Shown: positions 25,069 through 34,167, counted from the stretch's first letter. The stretch is 43,041 nt of DNA from Lachnospiraceae bacterium (GCA_030537215.1 JAUNOF010000004.1:1-43041), one strand, 5' to 3'. Notes: generated by a model from the letters alone, not told the origin. Made by a program: numbers and translations.

Positions 25069-26596
25069 CCCGTTTCACCCCCATCATAAATTCTCCTACC
25101 TCATTGGTTGTCAGTGACTTGGCATCGGCGATCTTTTGGATCTGGCCGTTATAGATCACCCCGATGGTATCGGCGCAGCTCATGATCTCATCCAGCTCCA
25201 GAGAGATCAGAAGAATTGCCTTACCTGCATCCCGCTCCTGGATAATCTGCCGGTGGATATTTTCAATGGCGCCGATATCCAGTCCTCTGGTGGGCTGAAC
25301 AAAGATCATCAGCGGAGATTTTAACTCGATCTCACGTCCGATTATGGCTTTCTGCTGGTTTCCGCCGCTCATAGAGCGGACAATGGTTTTTATCCCCTGA
25401 CCGCTGCGGATATCATACCGGTCAATCAGCTCATTGCCGTACCGGTCAAACTCTGCCTGGTTCAGGATTCCTTTTTTTGAGAAGGGCTCCTTGAAATAAT
25501 CCTTCAGAGCCAGATTCTCCTCCAGCGTAAAGTCCAGCACCAGCCCGAAGCTCTGCCGATCCTCCGGAATATAGGAAATCCCCGCCAGCGTTCTCTTCCG
25601 GATGCTGTAGTGGGTAATGTCCTCTCCGTTCAGCAGAATGGTACCCTCCGCAGCCTTCTCCAGACCAGCGATGGCATCAGCGATCTCCACCTGTCCGTTC
25701 CCGGAAACACCGGCGATGGCCAGAATCTCCCCTGCCCGGATGGAGAAGGATACCTGCTTTACCACGTCAAAGCTGTCCTGGTTTTTCACCGTCAGATCCT
25801 TCACCTCAAGAACCACAGGACCGTATTTGGGCGCCTTCTTCTCCACCTCAAAAGATACCTCCCGGCCTACCATCAGGTTTGCCATCTTCCTGGTGGAGGT
25901 GGAGGCCACATCCAGCACATCAATCAGCTTTCCCCGATTCAGGATGGCACAGCGGTCCGCCACCTGCTTAATCTCCTCCAGCTTGTGGGTAATCAGGATG
26001 ATGGTCTTTCCATCGTCTCTTAAGCCGCGGATAATCCCTAATAAAAACTCGATTTCCTGAGGCGTGAGAACAGCCGTAGGCTCATCAAAGATTAAAATTT
26101 CCGCTTCCCGGTACAGCATTTTCAAGATCTCCACCCGCTGCTGAATGGACACGTTAAGATCTTCGATCACATCCGTGGGATTTACCTCAAGACCGTACTT
26201 TCTGGACAGCTCTTCAATCTTTTTGTCCGCCTTTTTAATGTCTACATAGGGCAGAATACCAAACAGCCGGTCACTGCTTTTTAAGCCCAGTATAATATTT
26301 TCTGTAATCGTATAATTCTGCACCAGCTTAAAGTGCTGATGCACCATACCGATATTCAGCTTTGTGGCGTAGCTTGGAGATGTGATATGCTCCTTCTTTC
26401 CCCGAATATAAATCTCGCCCTCATCAGGCTCATACATTCCAAACAGCATGCTCATCAGGGTAGATTTTCCCGCGCCGTTCTCTCCCAGCAAAGCGAAGAT
26501 CTCTCCCTTTTTAATCTGAAGCGTCACATCACTGTTTGCCACAATGCCCGGAAAGCGTTTGGTAATATGCTTCATCTCAATGATGTACTCGGACAT
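25055..26596 (-). CDS. Nucleoside ABC transporter ATPase, two fused domains, locus 2
   Basis: This 513-residue protein carries two ABC domains. The first has Walker A GENGAGKS, signature LNVSIQQR and Walker B ILIFDEPTAVL. The second has a degenerate Walker A (GVSGNGQV) but a complete signature, MSGGNQQK. I start it at 26596, six bases after AAGGAGG; the apparent N-terminal extension would run back into the terminator. The gene follows an intrinsic terminator after the BMP gene, so it is probably expressed less than the binding protein. Confidence 0.92.
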   Translation of the reverse strand: MSEYIIEMKHITKRFPGIVANSDVTLQIKKGEIFALLGENGAGKSTLMSMLFGMYEPDEGEIYIRGKKEHITSPSYATKLNIGMVHQHFKLVQNYTITENIILGLKSSDRLFGILPYVDIKKADKKIEELSRKYGLEVNPTDVIEDLNVSIQQRVEILKMLYREAEILIFDEPTAVLTPQEIEFLLGIIRGLRDDGKTIILITHKLEEIKQVADRCAILNRGKLIDVLDVASTSTRKMANLMVGREVSFEVEKKAPKYGPVVLEVKDLTVKNQDSFDVVKQVSFSIRAGEILAIAGVSGNGQVEIADAIAGLEKAAEGTILLNGEDITHYSIRKRTLAGISYIPEDRQSFGLVLDFTLEENLALKDYFKEPFSKKGILNQAEFDRYGNELIDRYDIRSGQGIKTIVRSMSGGNQQKAIIGREIELKSPLMIFVQPTRGLDIGAIENIHRQIIQERDAGKAILLISLELDEIMSCADTIGVIYNGQIQKIADAKSLTTNEVGEFMMGVKRDAEK

Positions 26597-26666
26597 GACC
26601 ATCCTCCTTTTTCCCAAATTGAAATTTCCGTTTTGGTTACATAGAAAACTTCGCCTCTTATGTAAC

Positions 26667-26700
26667 AAAAAACCGGCCCATAGAAAATCCTATGAGCCGG
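26667..26700 (-). terminator. Intrinsic terminator between BMP and ATPase genes
   Basis: On the minus strand, CCGGCTCATAG, a six-base loop and CTATGGGCCGG form an eleven-base stem with one mismatch or wobble, followed by six T. It sits about 30 bases after the BMP stop and 70 bases before the ATPase start. Partial read-through would give more binding protein than transporter, a common arrangement. Confidence 0.85.
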
Positions 26701-26731
26701 AATCTCTGATTACCTGACGCCAGGCTCCGCC

Positions 26732-27937
26732 TTATTCCAGTCCCGGAAAGCTGTCCGGCTGAATATCATTGAAGTTTGCCGCCGGTACAATCGTTCCGTC
26801 CTTTACCAGAGCAAATGCCGCATCCAGCTTCTCAATGGTTTCTGCTGACATCTGATGCCTTCCCTCTGCCTTTACAAATCCTGTAGAATCCGTATCGGCT
26901 CCCAGCAGCTGATTGCCGCCCTTGAAGGTACCGTCTGCGATGGCATTTAACTGCTTCTCAACATTCATGCCCATCACCTTCAGACCAGAGGTGAGGATAA
27001 TGTTGCCGGAGCCATTGGCGCCGTCATCATACTGGTCAACATCACAGCCGATCACCTTCACGTCAGAAGCTTCCTTTGCTGCAGTAAATACACCGTTGCC
27101 GGAGCCGCCTGCTGCCACGAAGATCACATCGCATCCCTCATCGATCAGGGCCTGCCCTACTACCTTGCCGGTAGCCTCATCTGCAAAGCTTCCTACGTAA
27201 TTACCGCCTACGTTGGCATTGGTTACATCCGTTCCTGCATAGGAAGGAAGCTCCACAACCTCTACGCCGGTGTCATACTTTGCATTGGCATAGTTTACGC
27301 CGGACTCGAAACCGTACTGGTAATTTACGTTGGAAGGATAAGCGATGCCGTTCACAACCGCAACCTTCTTGGTCTTGGACTCAAGGGCCGCAGCCATACC
27401 TGCGAAGAATCCGCTCTCCTGCTCCTTAAAGGTCATGGCATATACATTGTCGCAGGTTACAGCGTTGCCTTCCGCGTCGGTAGGATCGGAATCCACCAGA
27501 ATAAATTTCACGTTCGGGTTGTCGTTGGCAATGCTGCCGATAGCTGCAAACTGGAAGCCGCAGCACACGATCACATCATAATCTGCCACAATATCTGCAA
27601 CTGCCTGGATCGCAGCGGCAGTATCGCCGGTTTCCTCTCTGACAGGAGTTACCGTAGCATCCGGATGCTCTGCAATAAAATCCAGAATACCGTTATAGTT
27701 ATCCTGATTAAAGGAGCCGTCATCTACACCAGATGGGCTGCTGACAATAGCAATCTTTAAAGCGCCGCCGGCTGCTTCCTGGTTCCCTTCCTCCGGCGCT
27801 GCCTGGTCCTGACTGCTTGCTTCTGTCTGCGCTGCCTGGGTCTGGGCTGCTGTTTCCGTACTGGAGCTGCTGCCGCAGCCGGCTAAAAGAACGCCTGTCA
27901 TCGCTACGCTTAATAATACACTGATTACTTTTTTCAT
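26732..27937 (-). CDS. BMP-family nucleoside-binding lipoprotein, locus 2
   Basis: This 401-residue lipoprotein has Cys21 in the lipobox LLAGC, then a low-complexity Ser/Thr/Ala/Gln linker (about 22-55). A BMP-type binding domain follows, beginning near residue 62 with AIVSSPSGVDDGSFNQDNYNG. It is more remote from the canonical PnrA/YufN pattern than the locus 1 copy, which may reflect a different ligand. The 111-base gap upstream may hold a separate promoter, but I could not define one with confidence. Confidence 0.9.
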   Translation of the reverse strand: MKKVISVLLSVAMTGVLLAGCGSSSSTETAAQTQAAQTEASSQDQAAPEEGNQEAAGGALKIAIVSSPSGVDDGSFNQDNYNGILDFIAEHPDATVTPVREETGDTAAAIQAVADIVADYDVIVCCGFQFAAIGSIANDNPNVKFILVDSDPTDAEGNAVTCDNVYAMTFKEQESGFFAGMAAALESKTKKVAVVNGIAYPSNVNYQYGFESGVNYANAKYDTGVEVVELPSYAGTDVTNANVGGNYVGSFADEATGKVVGQALIDEGCDVIFVAAGGSGNGVFTAAKEASDVKVIGCDVDQYDDGANGSGNIILTSGLKVMGMNVEKQLNAIADGTFKGGNQLLGADTDSTGFVKAEGRHQMSAETIEKLDAAFALVKDGTIVPAANFNDIQPDSFPGLE

Positions 27938-28048
27938 AACATCTTCTCCTTCTGCATATGATAAAATACAATTTATTTTTACTACGAAATGGAATAAATT
28001 ACAACTATTTTTTACGCACTATACATAATCAGCCCTTATTTTCACGCC

Positions 28049-29116
28049 TCAGCCAATCAGCTTTTTCAGGCTTTCCGTGTAAGGCGCCCGAAAGATTCCC
28101 TGTTCTGTCACAATCCCGCTGATCAGAGAGTGATCTGTCACATCAAAGGCCGGGTTGTAGCAGGCTACCTCCTCCAATGCCATGGGCTTCTGGTAAAACT
28201 TCTTTTTGATCTCATCTGGGCTGCGCAGCTCGATCTGAATATCAGCTCCAGTTTTACAGTTTAAATCCACGGTAGAGCTCGGTCCCAGCACATAAAAGGG
28301 AATGTGGTAATACTTAGCCAGAATCGCCACTCCGCTGGTTCCGATCTTATTGGCCGTATCGCCGTTGGCGGCAATTCTGTCGCAGCCTACAAAGCATGCC
28401 TGCACCCATCCGTTTTTCATCACCAGGCTGGCCATATTATCGCAGATCAAGGTCACATCGATTCCCGCCTTCTGCAGCTCATAGGAGGTGAGCCTGGCGC
28501 CCTGGAGCAGCGGTCTTGTCTCATCGGCAAATACCCGGAAATTCATTCCCCGTTCTTTTCCCAGAAATAAAGGTCCTAGAGCAGTTCCATAGCGGGAAGT
28601 AGCCAAAGGTCCGGCATTGCAGTGGGTCAGGATTCCATCTCCGTCCCGGATCAGAGACAGGCCGTACTCTGAGATAGCCCGGCACATTTCCATATCCTCC
28701 TGCTGAATCTGGCGGCACTCCCTCCCCAGAAGCTCAATAATCGACTTAACTCCCTGCTCTCTGTGGCCGGCAACCACCCGCTCCATGCGGTTTAAGGCCC
28801 AGCTTAAATTCACGGCAGTAGGGCGTGAGGAATTCAGATAATCCTTATATTCCGTAAACTTTCTGCTGAACACATCATAATCCTCGCTATCAATGGTCTG
28901 AGCCAGAACATACATTCCGAAGGCGGCGCAGATTCCGATAGCCGGCGCTCCCCTCACCTTCAGTTCAAAAATAGCATCATACAGATCCTTGGCCGTACCC
29001 AGGGTCAGGTACTCCGTTTGATTTGGGAGCTTGGTCTGATCGATAATCACCACCGAGCGTCCGTCATCGCTTAGCTTTACATTGTCAATATGGGTAATTT
29101 CTCTAAGTCTGTCCAT
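28049..29116 (-). CDS. mtnA: S-methyl-5-thioribose-1-phosphate isomerase (canonical MtnA type)
   Basis: This 355-residue protein has all canonical MtnA motifs: RGAPAIG (residues 55-61), catalytic Cys166 in [20 protein letters not shown] around 198-210 and catalytic Asp246 in [10 protein letters not shown]. It isomerises methylthioribose-1-phosphate, and homologues also use 5-deoxyribose-1-phosphate, to the ribulose-1-phosphate form. I start it at 29116, five bases after GGAGG; the longer frame would overlap the alcohol dehydrogenase gene. No MtnK, MtnB, MtnW or MtnD (the classical methionine salvage route) is in the window. The aldolase in the same operon points to the DHAP shunt instead. Confidence 0.92.
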   Translation of the reverse strand: MDRLREITHIDNVKLSDDGRSVVIIDQTKLPNQTEYLTLGTAKDLYDAIFELKVRGAPAIGICAAFGMYVLAQTIDSEDYDVFSRKFTEYKDYLNSSRPTAVNLSWALNRMERVVAGHREQGVKSIIELLGRECRQIQQEDMEMCRAISEYGLSLIRDGDGILTHCNAGPLATSRYGTALGPLFLGKERGMNFRVFADETRPLLQGARLTSYELQKAGIDVTLICDNMASLVMKNGWVQACFVGCDRIAANGDTANKIGTSGVAILAKYYHIPFYVLGPSSTVDLNCKTGADIQIELRSPDEIKKKFYQKPMALEEVACYNPAFDVTDHSLISGIVTEQGIFRAPYTESLKKLIG

Positions 29117-29193
29117 GGATTCCTCCTTTTGCATCCTGTGTTTATTCCGGCAGGAGAAGACTCCCGTCTGACCAGCGTCCCTGCGTATCCGGC

Positions 29194-30126
29194 TCACCGG
29201 CTGATGGAAAAGCCTGCCTTAAAAGCCGGAGAAGTAAATGCCGCCTGAAAATCCGCAAGCTCATAAAGCTCCACCGGCGGCAGCTTCACAAGCCCCTGAG
29301 CAAGCAGACGCAGCGCCGGAGCAAAGGGACCGCATCGGCTTCCCTTCAGGGTAATTTCATTTACCGCATAGAAGCTCATATCCACCTGAATCTTCCCCGC
29401 ATAGGTGCTTTTTAACACAATGGTTCCCTGCCTCTCCACCAGCTTATTTGCAAGTGCAAGGCCGGAGGGAGCTCCGGTAGCCTCCACCACCACCGGAAAA
29501 GTGTCTGCTGTCTGTAAGACAGTCCTTCCAAAGGGTTCAAAGCGCTGCAGCTTCTCCGGATGCTTGCCGATGATCGTAAGCTCTGCACCTGTAAGACGAA
29601 GCACACTGGCAGTCAAATACGAAAGACGCCCGTCTCCCAGAATGGCAACTCTGGTTTCCGGATCTACATGCACCTGTTTCGGAATTTCAAGAGCTGCCGC
29701 CAAAGGCTCTGTCAGGAGAGCTTCTGTCATGGGAAGCCCCTCCGGCACCAAATGAAGCAGATGGGTCTCCAGGGTCATATATTCCCCAAAGCAGCCATCC
29801 TTCCCATCCATGCCGATCACCTTCCGCTCCGGGCAGTGCTTCTCCCGCCCTGTCCGGCAGTAAACGCAATGTCCGCAGCCTGCATTCAGCTCTCCCACCA
29901 CCGGCTTTCCGATCCAGAAGGGGTCGCTGGAAGCCTCCACCACGCCCACAAACTCATGTCCCATAATTCCCTGGAAATCCGGTCGGTAGCCCTTTAATAT
30001 CTCCCGATCTGTATTGCAGACTCCTGCATAGAGAATACGGATCAGGCTTTGAGTCGGGGTCGGCTCAGGCATGGGCAGATCTTCCCGGTAAGACGCGGCC
30101 CTTCCGTCAAAATAGATTCCTCTCAT
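29194..30126 (-). CDS. Zinc-dependent alcohol dehydrogenase (MDR family)
   Basis: This 310-residue medium-chain dehydrogenase has catalytic zinc ligands Cys37, His57 and Glu58 (GHE), with Glu140 (TEP) completing the site. Its structural zinc cluster is Cys84, Cys87, Cys90 and Cys98. The cofactor domain contains [13 protein letters not shown], a modified glycine motif. It is about 30 residues shorter than usual. The start overlaps the phosphorylase stop as ATGA. In this operon it most simply reduces the aldehyde released by the aldolase: acetaldehyde from 5-deoxyribulose-1-phosphate or methylthioacetaldehyde from methylthioribulose-1-phosphate. Substrate is inferred. Confidence 0.88.
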   Translation of the reverse strand: MRGIYFDGRAASYREDLPMPEPTPTQSLIRILYAGVCNTDREILKGYRPDFQGIMGHEFVGVVEASSDPFWIGKPVVGELNAGCGHCVYCRTGREKHCPERKVIGMDGKDGCFGEYMTLETHLLHLVPEGLPMTEALLTEPLAAALEIPKQVHVDPETRVAILGDGRLSYLTASVLRLTGAELTIIGKHPEKLQRFEPFGRTVLQTADTFPVVVEATGAPSGLALANKLVERQGTIVLKSTYAGKIQVDMSFYAVNEITLKGSRCGPFAPALRLLAQGLVKLPPVELYELADFQAAFTSPAFKAGFSISR

Positions 30127-30962
30127 TTACATTCATCCTTCCCCATCTGCAGGATGGATTCGGTGATCAGCGCCTTAAACAGCGGCGCTACTCGATCTGC
30201 TGTCTCCTGCACCTCCTCATGGGTCAGCGGCTGATCCGTCATACCACAGGCCAGATTGGAAATGCAGGAAATTCCGCACACCTTCATTCCCATATGATTG
30301 GCCGCAACCGCCTCGCAGGCTGTGCTCATCCCCACTGCATCGCCTCCCAATATCCGGCACATCTTCACCTCTTGAGCCGTCTCAAAATTAGGTCCGGAAA
30401 GCTGAATATAGGTGCCTTCCTTCAGCGGGATCTGCAGCTTTTTTGATGCATCGCGGATGATCTGGCACAGCTCCCGATTATAGATCTGGCTCATATCCGG
30501 GAATCGAAGGCCCAGTTCCTCTACATTGGGACCAATTAAAGGAGAAGGCACGAAGCTGCTGATCTGATCGGTGATCAGCATAAAATCTCCTGCTGCAAAG
30601 TCAAAGTTAACCCCGCCGGCGGCATTAGTCAGGAACAGGATCTCCGCTCCCATCATCTTCATCAGCCGGGCAGGCAGCACCACATCCTCCATGGAATATC
30701 CTTCATAATAATGAACCCGGCCCTGCATGATCACAACCGGCACCTCTCCCACATAGCCAAACACAAACTGCCCCTTATGTCCGCTGACGGTAGAAACTGG
30801 AAAGCCCTTGATCTCATGATAGCTTAGGGTTGCCTCCACCTGAATGGAATCCGCATAATCTCCCAGACCGGAGCCAAGCACAAGAGCAACCTTCGGTTTA
30901 AAGCTTATTTTCTGCTGAAAACATTGATAACACTCTAATAATCGTTCATATGCCTTAGTCAT
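30123..30962 (-). CDS. punA: Purine nucleoside phosphorylase, PunA (trimeric) type
   Basis: This roughly 279-residue protein is in the trimeric PNP/MTA phosphorylase family. Phosphate-binding elements are LGSGLGD (29-35) and SGHKG (60-64), and the base site has Glu194 (NFET), Met212 (GMST) and Asn236 (ISNLACG). Human PNP has Glu201, Met219 and Asn243 in these places, while methylthioadenosine phosphorylases carry Asp in place of Asn. Preference for 6-oxopurine nucleosides (inosine or guanosine type) is therefore expected. I use ATG 30962, seven bases after AAGGAG; 30965 is also possible. Confidence 0.92.
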   Translation of the reverse strand: MTKAYERLLECYQCFQQKISFKPKVALVLGSGLGDYADSIQVEATLSYHEIKGFPVSTVSGHKGQFVFGYVGEVPVVIMQGRVHYYEGYSMEDVVLPARLMKMMGAEILFLTNAAGGVNFDFAAGDFMLITDQISSFVPSPLIGPNVEELGLRFPDMSQIYNRELCQIIRDASKKLQIPLKEGTYIQLSGPNFETAQEVKMCRILGGDAVGMSTACEAVAANHMGMKVCGISCISNLACGMTDQPLTHEEVQETADRVAPLFKALITESILQMGKDECK

Positions 30963-30978
30963 CATAACACTCCTTTTC

Positions 30979-31614
30979 CTACTCCTCATATCCAGGGATC
31001 ACCACCGGCTGTCCGCTGCTCAATGCCATGTGGTAAATCTTTGCCGTGTCCTCTGTGTAAATGCTGTTGATATAAGCCTCATCAAGAGTTTTTCCTACCG
31101 CCACCACACCGTGATTTGCCATCAGGCATGCATTCTTCCGTTCCAGGATCGGCACTGCATTCAGACCTACCTGAGCGCTTCCCTGGGCGGCATACGGACT
31201 CACCTCCAGCTTTCCTTTTAAAAACGGGATCATCTCAATTAGAATTACCGGAATCTCCTGATGGTTCACGGCAAAGCTTGTAGCATAGGGCGAATGGGTG
31301 TGAACCACTGCATTCACATGATCCAGATGCCGGTAGATCTCCGCATGCATTCTCCATTCGGAGGAAGGCTTATGGCAGCCCTCCACCACATTTCCCTCCA
31401 AATCCGTTACCACAATATCCGGTTCTTCCATAATACTGTAGTCATAAGAGCTTGGCGTAATTACCATCAGCCCCTGCTGGCGGCAGAACACGCTTAAATT
31501 TCCGCTGGTTCCCGCCATCAGTTTTTCCTCATAGGCCTTTTTCGCAGTCCGCAGCACTGCCTGCTTCCATACACTTAAATCCTCCGCCTGATTTTTTTCA
31601 GAGGCAACTTCCAT
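30979..31614 (-). CDS. Class II aldolase (Ald2/FucA-like), locus 2
   Basis: This 211-residue Zn-dependent class II aldolase has His105 and His107 (VHTHSPYAT) and His168 (NHGVVAVG) as predicted zinc ligands, with Glu86 (SSEWRMH) as acid/base. The TSGNLS motif near 36-41 binds the phosphate of the ketose-1-phosphate. In the DHAP shunt this enzyme splits 5-deoxyribulose- or methylthioribulose-1-phosphate into DHAP and an aldehyde. It is the first enzyme gene after the DeoR regulator. It is only distantly similar to the locus 1 aldolase. Confidence 0.9.
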   Translation of the reverse strand: MEVASEKNQAEDLSVWKQAVLRTAKKAYEEKLMAGTSGNLSVFCRQQGLMVITPSSYDYSIMEEPDIVVTDLEGNVVEGCHKPSSEWRMHAEIYRHLDHVNAVVHTHSPYATSFAVNHQEIPVILIEMIPFLKGKLEVSPYAAQGSAQVGLNAVPILERKNACLMANHGVVAVGKTLDEAYINSIYTEDTAKIYHMALSSGQPVVIPGYEE

Positions 31615-31654
31615 TTTGCTTCACTTCCTTTCCTATATTTTCCCAGTTATAACA

Positions 31655-31679
31655 GTTCAGTACGCTCAACCTGCTGAAC
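31655..31679. promoter_or_regulatory. Inverted repeat before the aldolase gene, candidate DeoR operator
   Basis: GTTCAG (31655-31660) and CTGAAC (31674-31679) are separated by 13 bases in the 78-base gap between the DeoR gene and the aldolase gene. A TATAAC box (31646-31651) follows, but I see no matching -35 box. It is a candidate operator only. Confidence 0.35.
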
Positions 31680-31692
31680 CCCTACTTTTTTA

Positions 31693-32481
31693 TCAATTTT
31701 CAGCCGCCGCCCCATCCATAATAGATACCTTAAGTGCAGTCAGCCGTTCCTTCAGTTTTCCGTCCAGCCTCTCAAGAGGGCAGTCAAGAACCAGCGTATC
31801 CACGTCCTCCAGCCCTCCTACCACATAGACTCCGTTACGGCCGATTTTGGTGCTGTCCACCATCAGGATACATTTCTTGGCCTGGCGGATTACCTGCCGT
31901 CGAATCTCCGCCTCCTCTTTGGTGGAATCTGTAATTCCTGCCTCAAGACTGATTCCTGCGCTACTGATAAAGGCTTTGTTGATAAAGGTTTCCTTCATCT
32001 CATCGATTACACTCCGGCCCTCAAAGGCCGCCCGATCCCGATTCAGTTCCCCGCCGAACAGAATCAGGCGAATCGCCGGATTATTCCTTACCTCCATAGC
32101 TACCGCAAGGGAATTGGTCATCAGCGTCATCTTTTTATCCCAGTTTACCAACTGTTTTGCCATATGCAAAGCGGTGGTGCTGCAGTCCAGAAAGATAGAT
32201 TCCTTTTCCCGGAGCAGCTCAAGGCACCGCTTTCCCAGCAGCTCCTTTTCCTCCTGCAGGATCTTCCCCCGCACCGTAACCGGAGTCTCCGTGCCGTAGC
32301 CTTCATTTAGATAGGCTCCTCCATGCACACGGCACAGACGCTCCTGCTTTTCCAGCTTTTCCAGATCCTTTCGGACGGTTTCTTCTGTGACTCCCATCTC
32401 CCGGCTCAGATCTGCCACCATCACAACTTTATTTTTCTCCAGCATTGACAGAATATAATCTGCACGTTTTATGGCATGCAT
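31693..32481 (-). CDS. DeoR/GlpR-family transcriptional regulator
   Basis: This 262-residue protein has the DeoR-type helix-turn-helix at about residues 20-55 (DLSREMGVTEETVRKDLEKLE, then RVHGGA). A C-terminal sugar-phosphate-sensing domain (about 75-240) follows, with FLDCSTTA typical of the ligand loop. DeoR members usually sense phosphorylated sugars, and pentose-1-phosphate or a ketose-1-phosphate would suit this locus. I start it at 32481, five bases after GGAGG. It directly precedes locus 2 and is expected to control it. Confidence 0.9.
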   Translation of the reverse strand: MHAIKRADYILSMLEKNKVVMVADLSREMGVTEETVRKDLEKLEKQERLCRVHGGAYLNEGYGTETPVTVRGKILQEEKELLGKRCLELLREKESIFLDCSTTALHMAKQLVNWDKKMTLMTNSLAVAMEVRNNPAIRLILFGGELNRDRAAFEGRSVIDEMKETFINKAFISSAGISLEAGITDSTKEEAEIRRQVIRQAKKCILMVDSTKIGRNGVYVVGGLEDVDTLVLDCPLERLDGKLKERLTALKVSIMDGAAAEN

Positions 32482-32528
32482 ATTCCCCTCCGCTTTCTGT
32501 TTTTGCTCCAACGGCTGCCCGCCGCTTT

Positions 32529-33911
32529 TTATTGATAATCTTCACCCTTTAAGTAGCTGTAAAAAGCGGTATTGCAGTATCGCTCCACCGGAGTCACCTC
32601 CAGGTCTCCTGCCAGCTCCTTCAGCTTGGCTACTACCTGATCCTTGTTCTCCGGAAGGGTGAAGGGGTTAATGGAATACATTCCATTGGTCACAACACAA
32701 TCATAAATCAGATGATAATCCTCTGCAGGCATATCGGTTCTGGTGGTCGTGTAAAGAGGCTGCCACCAGGAAGCATAGATCAGACCCTCCGCCTCTTCAT
32801 TGCCTGCGTTTTTCTTTGCATATTCCTTGATCACACTGTCAAAGCGCATGAGATCCTCTGTATTGTCAAACTCAAGCTTCATGTCATATTCGACTGCATA
32901 TACCAGGTACAGATCATCAAACTGCTTCACCTCATAAGTAGGAGTCGCCTCCGGCACCGGACCCCAGTCAAGGAGATACTGATAGATGCTGACCTTCGGC
33001 TCCAACTGAATTTTCGCATCAATATTCTCACTGTTTAAAAGGCCGATTAACTGATGGGCGTGCTTAATATCGGAATGGCCGTACTGAATGGTAAGCTCCG
33101 GCAGAAAACGTGCGTCATATGCTGCTGACTTGATGCTGTAGCCGGTTGTAACCTGCTGCTCTACCGCAGTCTTTCCCACCTGGGAAAGGGCTTCATCGTC
33201 AAAAAGAATGAAGGAATTCCATGCCTGATCTACCTTTCCGTAAATATCGGGATCGCTTGCCATACCAAGATAATTTCTTCCGTCGCCGTTAGCTTCTGCA
33301 ATGTTCATAAGCAGCCGCTCTGCATCCTCTGCTGTCATCGTATCCTCTGCGGCCGCACGGCTTCCATCCTCCGGGGTAATCAAATCTACATCCAGCCCGC
33401 AGGCAATGGCCGCCCCGTATGCCTCATCAGAAGGCGCCGCCACCCCGTAGGCTTCCAGACGTGCCGCCACCTTTTCCTCCGGATAGCTCAGAGCCAGCTC
33501 CTTGTAATCCGCTGCCTCAACTGCCGCCTGTACTGCCTTAGCCCAGGTAAGCTCCCCTTCAACCTCCGGCGCCTCTTCTCCGGCAATTTTCTTTAAATTT
33601 TCCGAAAATTCCGCTGCATCCAGGGTATCCGCTGCAATCTCCACATCAAAGTATTCCTTCAGATATGCTGCGTCCGAAGCCTCGCTTTTTGCCTGAACTT
33701 GTCCGCTCTCCGGCTGCTGCGTTTCTGCCTCCGGCGCGTTTGTCTGCTCTGCCGGTGATTCCTTTGCTTCTTCTGTGGTTTCTGCCTGACTTACCGCCGC
33801 AGATGTCTCTGCTGGAGCTGTTGTTCCGGTTCCGCTGCTGCTGCAGCCTCCAGTCAAAAGAAGTGTAATAGAAACTGCCGCTGCTGCACTTTTTGTAAAT
33901 CTTTTCTTCAT
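32529..33911 (-). CDS. Large lipoprotein of unknown function
   Basis: This 460-residue protein has a signal peptide ending in the lipobox LTGGC (Cys23). An Ala/Thr/Glu/Gln-rich disordered linker (about 24-80) follows. One region (about 120-180) resembles SLH-like or SLH-remnant helices (WAKAVQAAVEAADYKEL, later PSDEAYGAAIACGL). The C-terminal half (about 230-460) is a mixed alpha/beta region I do not recognise. It should be anchored on the outside of the membrane. It lies 47 bases before the DeoR gene on the same strand, so the two may be co-transcribed. No function can be assigned. Confidence 0.85.
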   Translation of the reverse strand: MKKRFTKSAAAAVSITLLLTGGCSSSGTGTTAPAETSAAVSQAETTEEAKESPAEQTNAPEAETQQPESGQVQAKSEASDAAYLKEYFDVEIAADTLDAAEFSENLKKIAGEEAPEVEGELTWAKAVQAAVEAADYKELALSYPEEKVAARLEAYGVAAPSDEAYGAAIACGLDVDLITPEDGSRAAAEDTMTAEDAERLLMNIAEANGDGRNYLGMASDPDIYGKVDQAWNSFILFDDEALSQVGKTAVEQQVTTGYSIKSAAYDARFLPELTIQYGHSDIKHAHQLIGLLNSENIDAKIQLEPKVSIYQYLLDWGPVPEATPTYEVKQFDDLYLVYAVEYDMKLEFDNTEDLMRFDSVIKEYAKKNAGNEEAEGLIYASWWQPLYTTTRTDMPAEDYHLIYDCVVTNGMYSINPFTLPENKDQVVAKLKELAGDLEVTPVERYCNTAFYSYLKGEDYQ

Positions 33912-33967
33912 GATGTCCTCCTTATTCTGAGTATTTCTCTCTGCGCCTTGTTTTTTCTGTTGATTTC

Positions 33968-33996
33968 ATTATACTGCAATTACCTTTGAAAATCAA
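33968..33996 (-). promoter_or_regulatory. Promoter of the lipoprotein gene with flanking inverted repeat
   Basis: On the minus strand TTGATT (33991-33996) and a perfect TATAAT (33968-33973) are 17 bases apart. An eight-base inverted repeat, GTTGATTT (33959-33966) and AAATCAAC (33990-33997), brackets the core promoter, as an operator pair might. Confidence 0.65.
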
Positions 33997-34061
33997 CGAT
34001 TATCTTTTATTTCCTTTGTTTATTTTGATTTTTCTTTGTTTTCTGAATATTTTTTTCAAAA

Positions 34062-34088
34062 AGAAAAAGCCTGGTAAACACCAGACTT
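34062..34088 (-). terminator. Terminator after the tRNA-Ala gene
   Basis: On the minus strand AGTCTGGT, a four-base loop and ACCAGGCT form an eight-base stem (34068-34087) followed by TTTTCTTTTTG. It starts seven bases after the tRNA 3' end. Confidence 0.8.
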
Positions 34089-34094
34089 TTCATA

Positions 34095-34167
34095 TGGACC
34101 CGATGGGATTCGAACCCACGGTCTCTGCGTTGCGAACGCAGCGCTTTCCCAGCTAAGCTACGAGCCC
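34095..34167 (-). tRNA. tRNA-Ala (anticodon CGC)
   Basis: The minus strand folds into a full cloverleaf of 73 bases with all arms. The anticodon arm is CTGCG-TTCGCAA-CGCAG, giving anticodon CGC, which reads GCG alanine codons. The acceptor stem carries the G3-U70 wobble pair that identifies alanine tRNAs, and the discriminator base is A73. The T arm has the standard TTCGAAT loop. CCA is not encoded. It lies between the ATP synthase operon and its own terminator. Confidence 0.95.

Noticed and set aside
27938..28048. Promoter or purine riboswitch before the locus 2 BMP gene
   Set aside because: The gap is AT-rich but I found no -35/-10 pair with good spacing and none of the conserved purine-riboswitch loops.
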